From NCBI RefSeq assembly GCF_000350225.1, contig NW_005178780.1:181838-245837 (forward strand): a stretch of 64,000 nucleotides of DNA, given 5' to 3'. A program made the translations under genes and the position numbers. Below, piece after piece: positions 46,823 to 55,711 of this stretch; the stretch's first letter is position 1; each line of letters starts with the position of its first letter. The notes under the pieces are model-generated. The model ran no database searches. It was not told where the DNA came from and saw only the letters and a program-made list of their open reading frames with translations. The stretch is from Chondrus crispus. Taxonomy: Eukaryota; Rhodophyta; Florideophyceae; Gigartinales; Gigartinaceae.

Positions 46823-47424
46823 AGAGTATCGTAAAAGGTCGTTTCAATGTAATAACTAGGGGCATGCTTCCTGTTTTGATGGCGCGCAAGTTGCCGCAAC
46901 ACTTGCACGTTATGGCCACCACTCAATATGGTCACACTCCAAGAGAATCCACTCCATTGCGCAGGTAGCTCGTCGATGAGCTCGAGGATAGCAACAAGTC
47001 TGTGCATCCCGTCGACCACGCCGTACCATTGCGTCCTTGTGCGACTTTTCTCCCTTGCCTCCGTCTCCGTCAAACACTTCCCCTTGAAATGGTCGATCAC
47101 ATATCGCCGGTAGGTACCCGTCAACGGCATGAGCACTGGCATATCTGATCCCGCAGTGATACCTGGTTCGTGAGGTGCCTCACCCGCTTCGTGATTACCT
47201 TCGGCAACGGCATGGCCTCGGAACAGTACCTTCATTCGTTCTACACCTGAACGACCTATGGCTCTAACATTTGTGAGCGGTATGCAGTCCCTAGGATCAA
47301 CTGTCGTGTTAGTTGAGCCCTCCATCACATCCGCAAACAATGCTTTTGCCACCTCCATCCTGTCGCGCACCTGTGGGGATGGATCATTCCGAGACGCTTG
47401 AGCTGACTTCCCTTTCCGCGTCAT
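46705..47424 (-). CDS. ParB/Srx-like domain protein (N-terminal part of a ParB-methyltransferase gene)
   Basis: The ATG at 47424 opens a 239-codon frame. Residues about 45-60 read DCIPLTNVRAIGR, then SDMPVLMPL and YGVVDGMHRLVAILEL. This is the ParB/sulfiredoxin-like pattern: a V-P-l-x-x-I start and the DGxHR block that binds or hydrolyses nucleotide in ParB relatives. Phage and bacterial proteins often fuse such a domain to an adenine methyltransferase. Here the methyltransferase frame follows directly, overlapping by 118 bases in another frame. That arrangement suggests one ancestral gene split by a single frameshift, though a small intron or two proteins are possible. The start was chosen as the first ATG; an upstream stretch open to 47547 has no ATG. 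Confidence 0.6.
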   Translation of the reverse strand: MTRKGKSAQASRNDPSPQVRDRMEVAKALFADVMEGSTNTTVDPRDCIPLTNVRAIGRSGVERMKVLFRGHAVAEGNHEAGEAPHEPGITAGSDMPVLMPLTGTYRRYVIDHFKGKCLTETEAREKSRTRTQWYGVVDGMHRLVAILELIDELPAQWSGFSWSVTILSGGHNVQVLRQLARHQNRKHAPSYYIETTFYDTLCGLREEAARSKAEKTAEHRQQSKSHVLTMIVLIRRRAP

Positions 47425-47547
47425 ACCTGATAGTGGGTTCACTTTCGTACAGAACGGGGGTCTGCAGTACGACAGAAATTTTAAATTGGGAAGGAGGGTG
47501 GCGAACAGTTTGCCGACAGAAATTACTCTAACTCGAACCAGTAACAA

Positions 47548-48497
47548 TTAACAGGATGGCTTGTTGCTACCGGTGTTCTGGTGCTTGTGAGCACATGGTC
47601 AATTCAATGAGATAGGGAAGTCGAGACATACAGTAGCTCCGAATGTGCCATGAACAATTCCGAAAGAAGTACGAAATCCTGCACCAGCTTGTGGAAACTG
47701 CAGTAGCCGACCGTGCCGGACCGAATATTTCATTTCTGCCCTGGTGTTATAGCGAACCAAACGAGAATTGCATACTGATACCACACGTTAATATATGCAG
47801 GACTAACAATCGAATCAGAGTGATGTCCATGATCTCCGCTTGTTCGATAATTGAACTCCATCTCCACGCCATCAGTATGTGCAGTACGCAGCACGAATCT
47901 TCTGGACATGTCTGCACGTAGCGTACGTGTCCCCATACCTGCACTTTATCTACTCATTCATAGCCTGAATCTCTCGGATTTACTTTGCGGTTGAGGCTGC
48001 AACGGAAAGAACTGTCCGATCATGATTGTGTGCTGTCCGTCAATGGCGATCATGAATTTGTGCCGTGTGGGACAGCAGAAAACGTGTCATGATTTTGAGA
48101 ACCTAAAACTAAATATCAGTAATGCATAACTGTTCTCTTGAAATGTGGAATGAAAAATCTATATTTGGACATGGTGAACATTGCGTATCAAATTTAGTGC
48201 AACATATGATTTGGGTGCAATCTCCCAAATATTTGATTCAGATATGTTTCAAACAGCGCTCTCTCAGATCTGTAAAGCTTCCATTACAGGCTTCTTCATG
48301 GTAGCGCAGAGACAGCAGCCAACCATTCATAGCTCGGCGTACCTGCTCAGTGAATATCAGTATTCACGGATAGCTAAACTGGTCATCCAGCAGGCATTAT
48401 CTGTTCCACAGAACAGTATCGCTGCTGCTCGTGTGGAGCTGCACCCACCATCACCTGAATTCTCGTGCTGCAGTGCTTGTAGTTGATACACGCTCCA
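47548..48497. other. divergent promoter interval of the 9 kb transposon
   Basis: About 0.95 kb between the two transcription units with no credible gene. AT-rich in the part from 47990 to 48250, where GATCATGA recurs near 48020 and 48047. The likely promoters of both genes lie here. Confidence 0.4.
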
Positions 48498-48507
48498 GTA
48501 TATAAAA
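48498..48507 (+). promoter_or_regulatory. TATA box of the transposase gene
   Basis: TATATAAAAG lies 120 bases upstream of the ATG at 48618 and precedes a run of repeated ACCCATCT(C/G) words. Confidence 0.55.
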
Positions 48508-48617
48508 GGTAAAGAGGGTACCATCCTGGTCTCCGCGATAAAGTTCCTCAACCCATCTCAATCCACAACAACCCATCTGAACTGTTGGGGGCAACAACCC
48601 ATCTCAGAACCATTCCA

Positions 48618-48998
48618 ATGACTACGACTAGGCGTACGACTCGTGCAAAGCGCTCTATTGCACAAGCGAGTAGCTCGAGGCATGGTGAACCGTTACATAC
48701 CCCTGAGTCCCGCACTGTGGCTCCCCCACGCACATCACCGCGTAGTACTGCTCGGGACTCGCAAAGCACGCCACTACGAAGCGGGAAGCGTCGCGTGCAG
48801 CTCGCGACGCCAACCACTCTACATACCCCTGAGTCCCGCCCTGTGAATCCCCAACAAACGCCAAGGAGCAGTCGTAAACGAGGTTGTCCGCCAACAGATG
48901 CCTCACCCACTGCTCAGAACTCGCAAAGCTCAGGATTGCGAGACGGGAAGCGTCGCGCCCTTTCTGCGACGCCAGCAACTTCACACACACCACTCTGA
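48618..48998 (+). pseudogene. N-terminal extension of the transposase, closed by an in-frame TGA
   Basis: The ATG at 48618, the first after the TATA box, opens a basic Ser/Thr/Pro/Arg-rich frame with about three diverged repeats of a unit containing LHTPESR and GKRR. It ends at TGA 48996-48998 but the frame continues unbroken into the 851-codon transposase, with no ATG before 49071. It is most simply the original N-terminus (nuclear localisation/DNA contact) cut off by one nonsense codon. Recoding or a short upstream frame is the alternative. Confidence 0.5.
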
Positions 48999-49070
48999 AC
49001 GCCGCCAGACACAACGCAACTCTTTAATGTTCCCATCCGACACACTTCACCATGTCGCCCGAATTCTACC

Positions 49071-51626
49071 ATGCGAAATCAACCCAGCCCGACCACAGCG
49101 ATACGACGATCGCCCCAAAGGCGGTCATCAAGTGTTTCGCTGGATTCCAGTACAGTGCAGCGTAAATTGTGGAGCATCCGCTCATTGGTAATTGCAGCCC
49201 GAGGGATAGCTGCGGAACCCGAAGTAGCTCCAGCTACCCCAAATGCAGCAGAATCTTCACCACCCGAACTGCAAGAAGAAGATGCTCTAGCTACGCCAAA
49301 TGCCGCAGAATATCAAACACTGGAACATGAAGATGAGTTATCTAAATCTAGTAGTGACGCTGAGTACCGTCCCCCTCCGCCCTCTAACACTCGAACGAAA
49401 AATGGACCCCCATCGCAACGAAGTCCGGCCAGTCGCAGTGTTGCGAACAGCGAGACATCACCTTTTAAAAAGAGAGTATACACGTACAAGAGTCGCCGTC
49501 GCGGCAAGGGTGTGGAGAGTGTGTTACTTAAACGACGCCGTGCCCACGCTGATGCGTTCCAAAACATGGAGGTGGATAAGTTAAAATGTTGTATCCATCC
49601 CCGTTGTTTTTACAAAGTTGACGCTCGATACGTCAAGGCTCAAGTGGAACATGTATCTTTGCTGAATAGGGCGGGGAGACGAGCTTATCTGGAGGGCTTG
49701 TTGGAAGATAACTCAGGGATGTTTTTCTTCGATGGAAAGGCGGTGTGTTATAAGTTTCTAGAGAAGTCCCTGCAGTTTTCTAGGGATTTCCAGGGCTCTG
49801 TTAAAGGCACACCGTTTAGCAAGAGGAGGTCTTCCTTGACTTCTACTGTGAGAAACTCAGAAGCTAATCAACGGGACGCGGTCATATGCTTCCTTGAACG
49901 TCTTTCAGAAAGCACAGCCGACCATATGCCCGACCGAAATGAACAGCACTTGCCCTATTTCCAAAAAGCCCAGGTCTTCGACATCTTCCTCTCTGAGTTC
50001 AGTCGCCTCCATTCGCGCGCCCCACCCACGCGAAGCTATTCTTACGAGACATGGCAAAAGCACGTGCCCAACATCAAGGTGCGGAGGGTGCATAGGTTCA
50101 CAGTGTGTTCCGAATGCGATCTCATCCGAGACCTGCTCTCCAAAGCCGGTACCGATGAGTCAGCAACTCGGCTACTTCGTGAGCGAAAAACCACTCACAA
50201 CGATATGGTTGCAGCGGAGCGGCACGAGTACCAGAAGAAGTGTGATAAAGCAGGACTGTATCCTCCTAAGTATTGCTCTATCATTCTGGACGGTGCCGAC
50301 CAGTCCGCCTTCGGTTTGCCGCATTTCCTCTTCAATACTAAGCACACAAAGGGGCACAGTATCAAAGTTAAGCTAATTGGAGTGCTTGAACATAGTCCCG
50401 TGAAACATCTGTCCCTGGTCACTATGACAGATGAATATGAGACAGGCGCGAATCACGTACTAGAAGCTCTTCATCGGACGCTGATGGTAAAGGCTGAGAA
50501 GGGCCCACTCCCGGACACCCTGTTCGTGCAGGTGGACAATTGCACTCGCGAAAATAAGAACAGATACTTCTTCGGATACATGGAATCCCTGGTTGCATGG
50601 GGGGTGTTTCAAGAAGTCTTTGTGTCGTTTCTACCAATTGGTCATACCCATTCTGACATAGACCAAGCGTTCACCTGCACTGCTCGCCGGCTCAGGCATC
50701 ATGAGGCTATAACTCTGGAAGACCTGATCACTGAACTCGGGAAGGCATATAAACCTCCCCCTCACGTTGTTGATCTTCGCCAGATTATAAACTTCTCTGG
50801 GCTGTGTGACCAAGAAAGGTGTTTGGAAAAGCCTCAACGGTTTTCCCATTTTCGATATTTCAAGTTTCACCGTGTGGAGGGGATCCCAGAGTATCGTGGC
50901 AATTCTTTTAACACTGCATGTTCCGCGCGGGTTGGGTGTAACGACGATTGGGGCTCTCTCAAGGTTGGGCAGTGCACCGGAGGCTTCCTGAAATTTGCAC
51001 CTGACCTTGCCAAAACACCACCGACCGAAGCCACATGTCCTAACGATCTTGATAAAATCAACACCCGTCTTGTGTCTGAGGAGACACGAGTGAATGACAG
51101 GAGAAAGTTAGCCCAGCTACGGCTTCTACGCGACCGCGTGTATGAATCAAGACTGGAGAGATTCCACTGGAATCTGCGCGACGTATTTGAGATGAAGGGA
51201 AAGTATAGAACAGTTACTGATGCGGCTGATGGCTTGCAAGACGAAATTGAACATGATGAAGTTGAAATCGAGATGGAAGAACAACCCCTGCAAGACCTCG
51301 AATACGAATGTAATGACTTCGTAGCGGTACGCGGTTCTTCTTGCTCTATAGAAACCGTCCCGTTCTGGGTCGGGCGTGTCATATCAATTCACAAGGACGA
51401 TGAAGGCGTAACTACGGATCTCACCATCCATTGGTGGGAAGTGTACAATGGTAAATGTGCCTGGACAGGTAAGTATGCACCCTCTAGGTTACATGACATC
51501 AGGAAACCGTGGACAGAGTTTATCAGTGTCGCAACTGTTTTGTCCAGGTTTTCGGAGTTGAAGAAATCGAAAGAGATCAGCGCAGCAGCGGCGAGGCAAA
51601 TTAGGCAGGCTCTTGGAGTTGTGTGA
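49071..51626 (+). CDS. DUF7869-type RNase-H-like protein, presumed transposase
   Basis: An 851-residue intact frame. The N-terminal 160 residues are charged and disordered, ending in a basic patch (KRRRAH). Then CCIHPRCF (173-180), HRFTVCSEC (341-349, a C-x2-C pair), and the core with YCSIILDGADQS (Asp407), FVQVDNCTRENKN (Asp489) and PIGHTHSDIDQAF (Asp529/Asp531). Three Asp blocks in this spacing look like an RNase-H-fold catalytic triad. The C-terminus (about 745-840) reads DFVAVRG, PFWVGRVIS, HWWEVYNG, a small beta-barrel-like reader seen in relatives. I recall the core as DUF7869. As the only enzyme of recombinase type between the inverted repeats, it is inferred to move the element. Confidence 0.7.
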   Translation: MRNQPSPTTAIRRSPQRRSSSVSLDSSTVQRKLWSIRSLVIAARGIAAEPEVAPATPNAAESSPPELQEEDALATPNAAEYQTLEHEDELSKSSSDAEYRPPPPSNTRTKNGPPSQRSPASRSVANSETSPFKKRVYTYKSRRRGKGVESVLLKRRRAHADAFQNMEVDKLKCCIHPRCFYKVDARYVKAQVEHVSLLNRAGRRAYLEGLLEDNSGMFFFDGKAVCYKFLEKSLQFSRDFQGSVKGTPFSKRRSSLTSTVRNSEANQRDAVICFLERLSESTADHMPDRNEQHLPYFQKAQVFDIFLSEFSRLHSRAPPTRSYSYETWQKHVPNIKVRRVHRFTVCSECDLIRDLLSKAGTDESATRLLRERKTTHNDMVAAERHEYQKKCDKAGLYPPKYCSIILDGADQSAFGLPHFLFNTKHTKGHSIKVKLIGVLEHSPVKHLSLVTMTDEYETGANHVLEALHRTLMVKAEKGPLPDTLFVQVDNCTRENKNRYFFGYMESLVAWGVFQEVFVSFLPIGHTHSDIDQAFTCTARRLRHHEAITLEDLITELGKAYKPPPHVVDLRQIINFSGLCDQERCLEKPQRFSHFRYFKFHRVEGIPEYRGNSFNTACSARVGCNDDWGSLKVGQCTGGFLKFAPDLAKTPPTEATCPNDLDKINTRLVSEETRVNDRRKLAQLRLLRDRVYESRLERFHWNLRDVFEMKGKYRTVTDAADGLQDEIEHDEVEIEMEEQPLQDLEYECNDFVAVRGSSCSIETVPFWVGRVISIHKDDEGVTTDLTIHWWEVYNGKCAWTGKYAPSRLHDIRKPWTEFISVATVLSRFSELKKSKEISAAAARQIRQALGVV

Positions 51627-52245
51627 TATGCTGGGTGGCCTCCGCTACTCGGTGGTCAGCTTGACGCAGTCAGATACGGTAGTGAGGGTGCAATGCCCTG
51701 GTAAACTTTGGTAAACGTGGGTGCAGCAGTACCAATGGCCGGTTGCGACGCACCCTGGGTTTGACCAAAGATATTCATATCAGCTGAGCCTACAGGAGTA
51801 ACTGGCAAAAGAGCATCTGACTGCCTCCAGTCTCTCTACTGCAATATATATGCCACAAATGCGCATTACCATAAATATTTCTCCAGCGCACACCCCACCA
51901 TACTGCAACGTTAGTTGTTTGAGGCCCGACATGTAGTTCGTTGATGTGAGCAAGTAGCGAAGGTTCCTTCGAGGCAGACATAACTTTTATTTCTCTTCAA
52001 CCTTTCCTAGATCTACGAAATGCACATATTAAGCCGGAACAAATTACCAATATGTATTATCACGAAGCCACACTCCCTTGATGATATTGACCACCTTATC
52101 AATTGACTTGGCAGTGGCTGGATGTGCAATCAACGGTACGGCCGATGGGTTCGACCTCACCAGTGAGGGGGGGTTGTCCACCTTCAGCTCCTGATTTTCT
52201 GTCAGACGAATATCGGCTGGGAGTTTATCTCCCAATTTGACTTGG
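51627..52245. other. right subterminal region of the 9 kb transposon
   Basis: No gene seen. It holds the 3' end of the transposase transcript and short direct words such as GGTAAAC (51700-51715). Confidence 0.35.
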
Positions 52246-52672
52246 GCTTGGAGTTCGCGACGCGGGGGGGGGTGGACGTGACGATACGGGTCATCGTAGT
52301 GGGTCGGGGAGGCTTGAAGTGGGCCACAATCGCCAACTTCGAGCAAGTCCAGACAGAATTTAGGATTAAATTCTGTCGGCAGATTGTGAACAGGTATCAA
52401 ATTTTTATATAACAAAAATTGTACTTCAATTTCCAAGTAAAATTGTATGATAATTTTTTTGATTTGGCCTATACAGAACCCCCCATCCCCCAGATTTAGA
52501 GAGTACATGTTGGACGATAACTTCTAAACTATTTTGGTTTGTCCACTTCTGTTTTCTGCATATCACTACTACTGCTCTAAGCTTTACAACCATATAAAAA
52601 TATCTGGAATCCGAAGGGGTGCCCCTGGTACTGTTTGGTATCCCAAATTCTGGTTACCACCAAACCAGTGTT
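52246..52672. repeat. right terminal inverted repeat of the 9 kb transposon
   Basis: Partner of 43594-44020. It ends ...ACCAGTGTT, followed by AGCC (52673-52676), the copy of the target site. Confidence 0.9.
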
Positions 52673-52676
52673 AGCC

Positions 52677-54718
52677 GTTGCTCTCCGAGGTATAAGCCGG
52701 TGAGTAATCCAGCTTGATGCCCTTTCGGTGAGCAAAAGCCATGACGTCTTCACCTTTGTTCTCTCCTGCTCGGTGTAATCTGATATTTTTCAGAAGTGGT
52801 TGATTGTTCAACTCAGTCTGCGAGCGGTTACGGTACCACTCAAGGGTGCGGTACGTTTCATCTTTTGTCCTTAGCATGAAGACATCAGACTTCCTAGTGA
52901 AATCGTCGAGAACAGCAAGTGTGTACCTATTTCCAGCGATACTCTGAGTAACGGGACCAGAGATGTCGATGTGAATCAACTCAAGGGGACGTGTGGTGAA
53001 GTTCCCAATTGAGCGAATTCGACCGCGACGAGCTTTCCCCTAGAGACATGGTACGCAATCAAGGTTCACCAAGGTGGACCTCGAGAAGAACGGGACCGAA
53101 GGAAAAGCACGTGATAGTTCGATGTAGCGATCGGCTCCAAGGTGTCCAGTCTTGGCGTGCCACTCTTTGGCTGGATCCTTTGCCCTTGTGACATTCGATC
53201 TGACAGCAGCCAAGGCAGTAGTAGTGTTGTAAATGTTGAGACAATAAAGCCCGTTGACCTTCGGTGTCTCCCACAGCATCTTCCAAGTTCCCTTTCCCAT
53301 AAGAAAGCAGGCATTGTACCGACGAATACTGTCCGTGAATGCAACGATGAAGTCCGCGCTGAGGAGACCAACCGAAAGGACGTTCGAGGAGAGCTGTGGA
53401 GCGTGGTAGGCATCTATATACATGCCACCACCGAAAGGTATCCACACTTGTCCTTTGCCGACCAACTTTGAGACTCCAGAAGCAGCCTTGACGTTTTCAA
53501 ACGTCCTTGAGTAGTTGAAGAACACCTTACGAGAATGGAAGAAGTGATGGGTTGCCCCTGAATCGATGTAGGCAGATGAGATCTTCGTACGAGATAACTC
53601 GGCCATTTTGCTCCAGAATTCAAATTCCTCATCATGAAGCTGAGCCATGTATCCACGAGGGACTTCTGAATCATTCCTCTGCGCAAAGCGACTGGAGGGG
53701 CGAGAGAAACCGAAATGTTGCGTTTCTTGTTCGTCATTTCCGGAACCCCAGACGCGACTTGGGTGATCGCCGTTGTTGCGAATTGGACCTCGAAGCGGAG
53801 GCGTGTCCGGGACTTGATTTTCAAACTTGAGACGTCGCTCTGAACGTCCCTGTTGGCGACCCGAACCATACCTTGAGTTATTTGTGCCGTCTTGCTCCTT
53901 CTGACGCTTCCAGCAATTGCGGTAAATGTGACCTTGAATGTGGCAGTAGTCACATGTGCGCTTTTCTATGCGCCCTCTAGAGGTACCTCGATGTACCCCA
54001 TGGCGAGCACCGCGACGATACCTTCCACGACCCCGGCCATTCGCACCACGAGAGTGTTGCACAAAATTGGCTTTTGGCTCGGCGGTGGGAGAACGGTATT
54101 GATGCTGTGGATTATGAGGGTTGGAGCGACGAGCAAGCTCAGCCTGTACAGCATTGACCAGAGTGTCAAAGTCAAATTCTTGAAGGGTAGACACCATAGC
54201 GAGTGGGGCGAACGAAGGAGGAAGAGATCGGATAAGCTTGGACGTCTTCTCAGATCCGGAGAGCTCGGAATTGTACGTAGCCAGCTCCCCAACGATAGTG
54301 AGGAAAGAAGCGACATGAGTGTCAAAGTTTCCGTGTTCCTTGAAGATGAGAGTGTCAAGCTTCTGTTTGAGGTTCTGTACGACTTGGGTGTTGGAAATCG
54401 TGAAGATCCGCTCAAGCTCCCCCCACAATTCGCTGGCAGTCTTGGCGTCGTCATCCACAAACAGACGAGTTTGGGACGCAACTGCGTCGCCGAGGCACAG
54501 TATGATGTTGCCTTTGGCTCGAGCGGACTTGAGAGTCCAATCTTCGACAGCAGTGCTTGACGAAGATGCCGCACGACCGGAGGGGCGAGGTTGAAGGCCG
54601 AAGAGGAGAGGGTCGTTGCGCTGGAGGTAGGCCTTCATTTTTCGACGCCATTGGATGAAGTCGGCAGGGACTTTGAGTTTTGGAACTTTACTCAGGGAGT
54701 CGTGGTTATCGTCACCGG
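52677..54718 (-). pseudogene. copia D gag, protease and integrase start
   Basis: The gag start is MAGDDNHDSLSKVPKLKVP, with a UBN2-like helical core (TASELWGELERIFTISN) and the CCHC knuckle CDYCHIQGHIYRNC. The protease block is AYIDSGATHHFF. The integrase zinc-binding end (LDCVPCL) and the core start (IHIDISGPVTQSI, LDDFTRKSDVFML) follow. The inserted DNA transposon begins directly to the left at 52676. Confidence 0.82.
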
Positions 54719-54830
54719 CCATAATGTTTGACCGGTGTCGCCTCCAACCTGAAGAAAGCATCTTTCGGTGCTGAGATATTTTCTCGTGTTACGCCAAGTG
54801 CTCCGTAACTACCTGTGCCAGATAGCCGTG

Positions 54831-55005
54831 GGAGGTCGGACCTCTGACCCGTGGTATGCTGACCTACCACGAAGGTGCTTCCAAAATTGCGGAGGTCGGA
54901 CCTCAGGCCCGTAGTATGCTGACCTACCACGAGGGTGCTTCCGAAGAAAAACTCGGAGGTTGGACCTCAGGCCCGTGGTATGCCCACCTATCACGCAAGT
55001 CGATT
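54831..55005. repeat. three-copy tandem repeat in the copia D leader
   Basis: Units start at 54831, 54891 and 54955 (period 60-64) with the shared words GGAGGTCGGACCTC and ATGCTGACCTACCAC, both themselves palindromic or nearly so. It lies between the 5' LTR and gag. Confidence 0.75.
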
Positions 55006-55425
55006 TCCAAGACGTGAGATGACCCCAACTTTAACCACAATAACCCCAAACAAAACCAAGATAGTTCGTCTTTGACTGCAATAAACAAACTTGAAACGAT
55101 GTTCCTTGAAACGCTTGCGTTCGAATGAAGATGTACTGCGAGACAGGCGATTTGTTGGATGCTACACAAAAGGGAGGTGTGGACCGACACTACGAGCTGG
55201 GACGTACCGTGGTCCGCAGACACTTATATCAGCTGCATCCACAGCTCGTGGTAGCGGTGGTGGTGCGCAGTATATAGAAAAGATAACACAGGCGGTTGTG
55301 TTGAAGATCTATTGTTGCGCTCGAGCAGTGGTGGGCGGTATGCGGAGAAAGGGAAAGATAGTGCGCGCGAAGGAGGGTAAAGAGGGGGGCGCGAGGAGAT
55401 GGTGAACTCACTCGCAATGCTACCA

Positions 55426-55707
55426 TAAAAGGAAAGCCAGGGATAGGGAGAATGTGTGAGGATCTCTCCTCTTGTGATCGGGTCTACAGCGATCCGGTCA
55501 CTCCACTTTATGTCAACCAGAGCAAGGCTCTGGTGCGCGCCGCTCCGCTGCGCCGTCGTCGGTAGGATAGTGATTAATCATTATTTCTACAATGGTACGT
55601 ACCCTAAATCATCATCAGCCAACCATCTCGCGACGGTGGCGGTCATGGAGCCTTTTCATTGGACTGTTGGCTTTCGCCAAATTACAGGCACGCGCCTGCG
55701 CTCAACA
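55426..55707 (-). repeat. 5' LTR of copia D
   Basis: Direct repeat of 40632-40913. The primer-site-like TGGTAGCATTGCG directly follows it on the minus strand, almost the same as in copia C, so both elements probably use the same tRNA. Confidence 0.85.
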
Positions 55708-55711
55708 GGTA

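Larger units (their letters stand above)
43594..52672. mobile_element. 9.08 kb DNA transposon carrying a ParB-like/DNA methyltransferase gene and a DUF7869-type transposase
   Basis: Terminal inverted repeats of about 427 bases (43594-44020 and 52246-52672) begin AACACTGGTTTGGT at both ends, and the AGCC on each side (43590-43593, 52673-52676) is the 4-base target duplication. The host of the insertion is copia D, whose halves flank it in the same orientation, so the borders are exact. Inside are two divergent units: a minus-strand ParB-like and methyltransferase pair (44468-47424) and a plus-strand 851-codon presumed transposase (49071-51626). The 4-base duplication and D-D-D type enzyme would be compatible with the Sola superfamily, but no family match was tested. 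Confidence 0.85.
40632..55707 (-). mobile_element. Ty1/copia LTR element D, split by a 9 kb DNA transposon
   Basis: LTRs of 282 bases at 40632-40913 (3') and 55426-55707 (5') differ at about nine positions by eye. The target duplication GGTAT is at 40627-40631; on the right GGTA (55708-55711) is separated from its final T (57975) by a pogo-like insertion. The internal order is copia-like. A complete DNA transposon (43594-52672) is inserted in the integrase region. Apart from that insertion the element is about 6.0 kb and carries only a few breaks, so it looks young. Confidence 0.88.
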
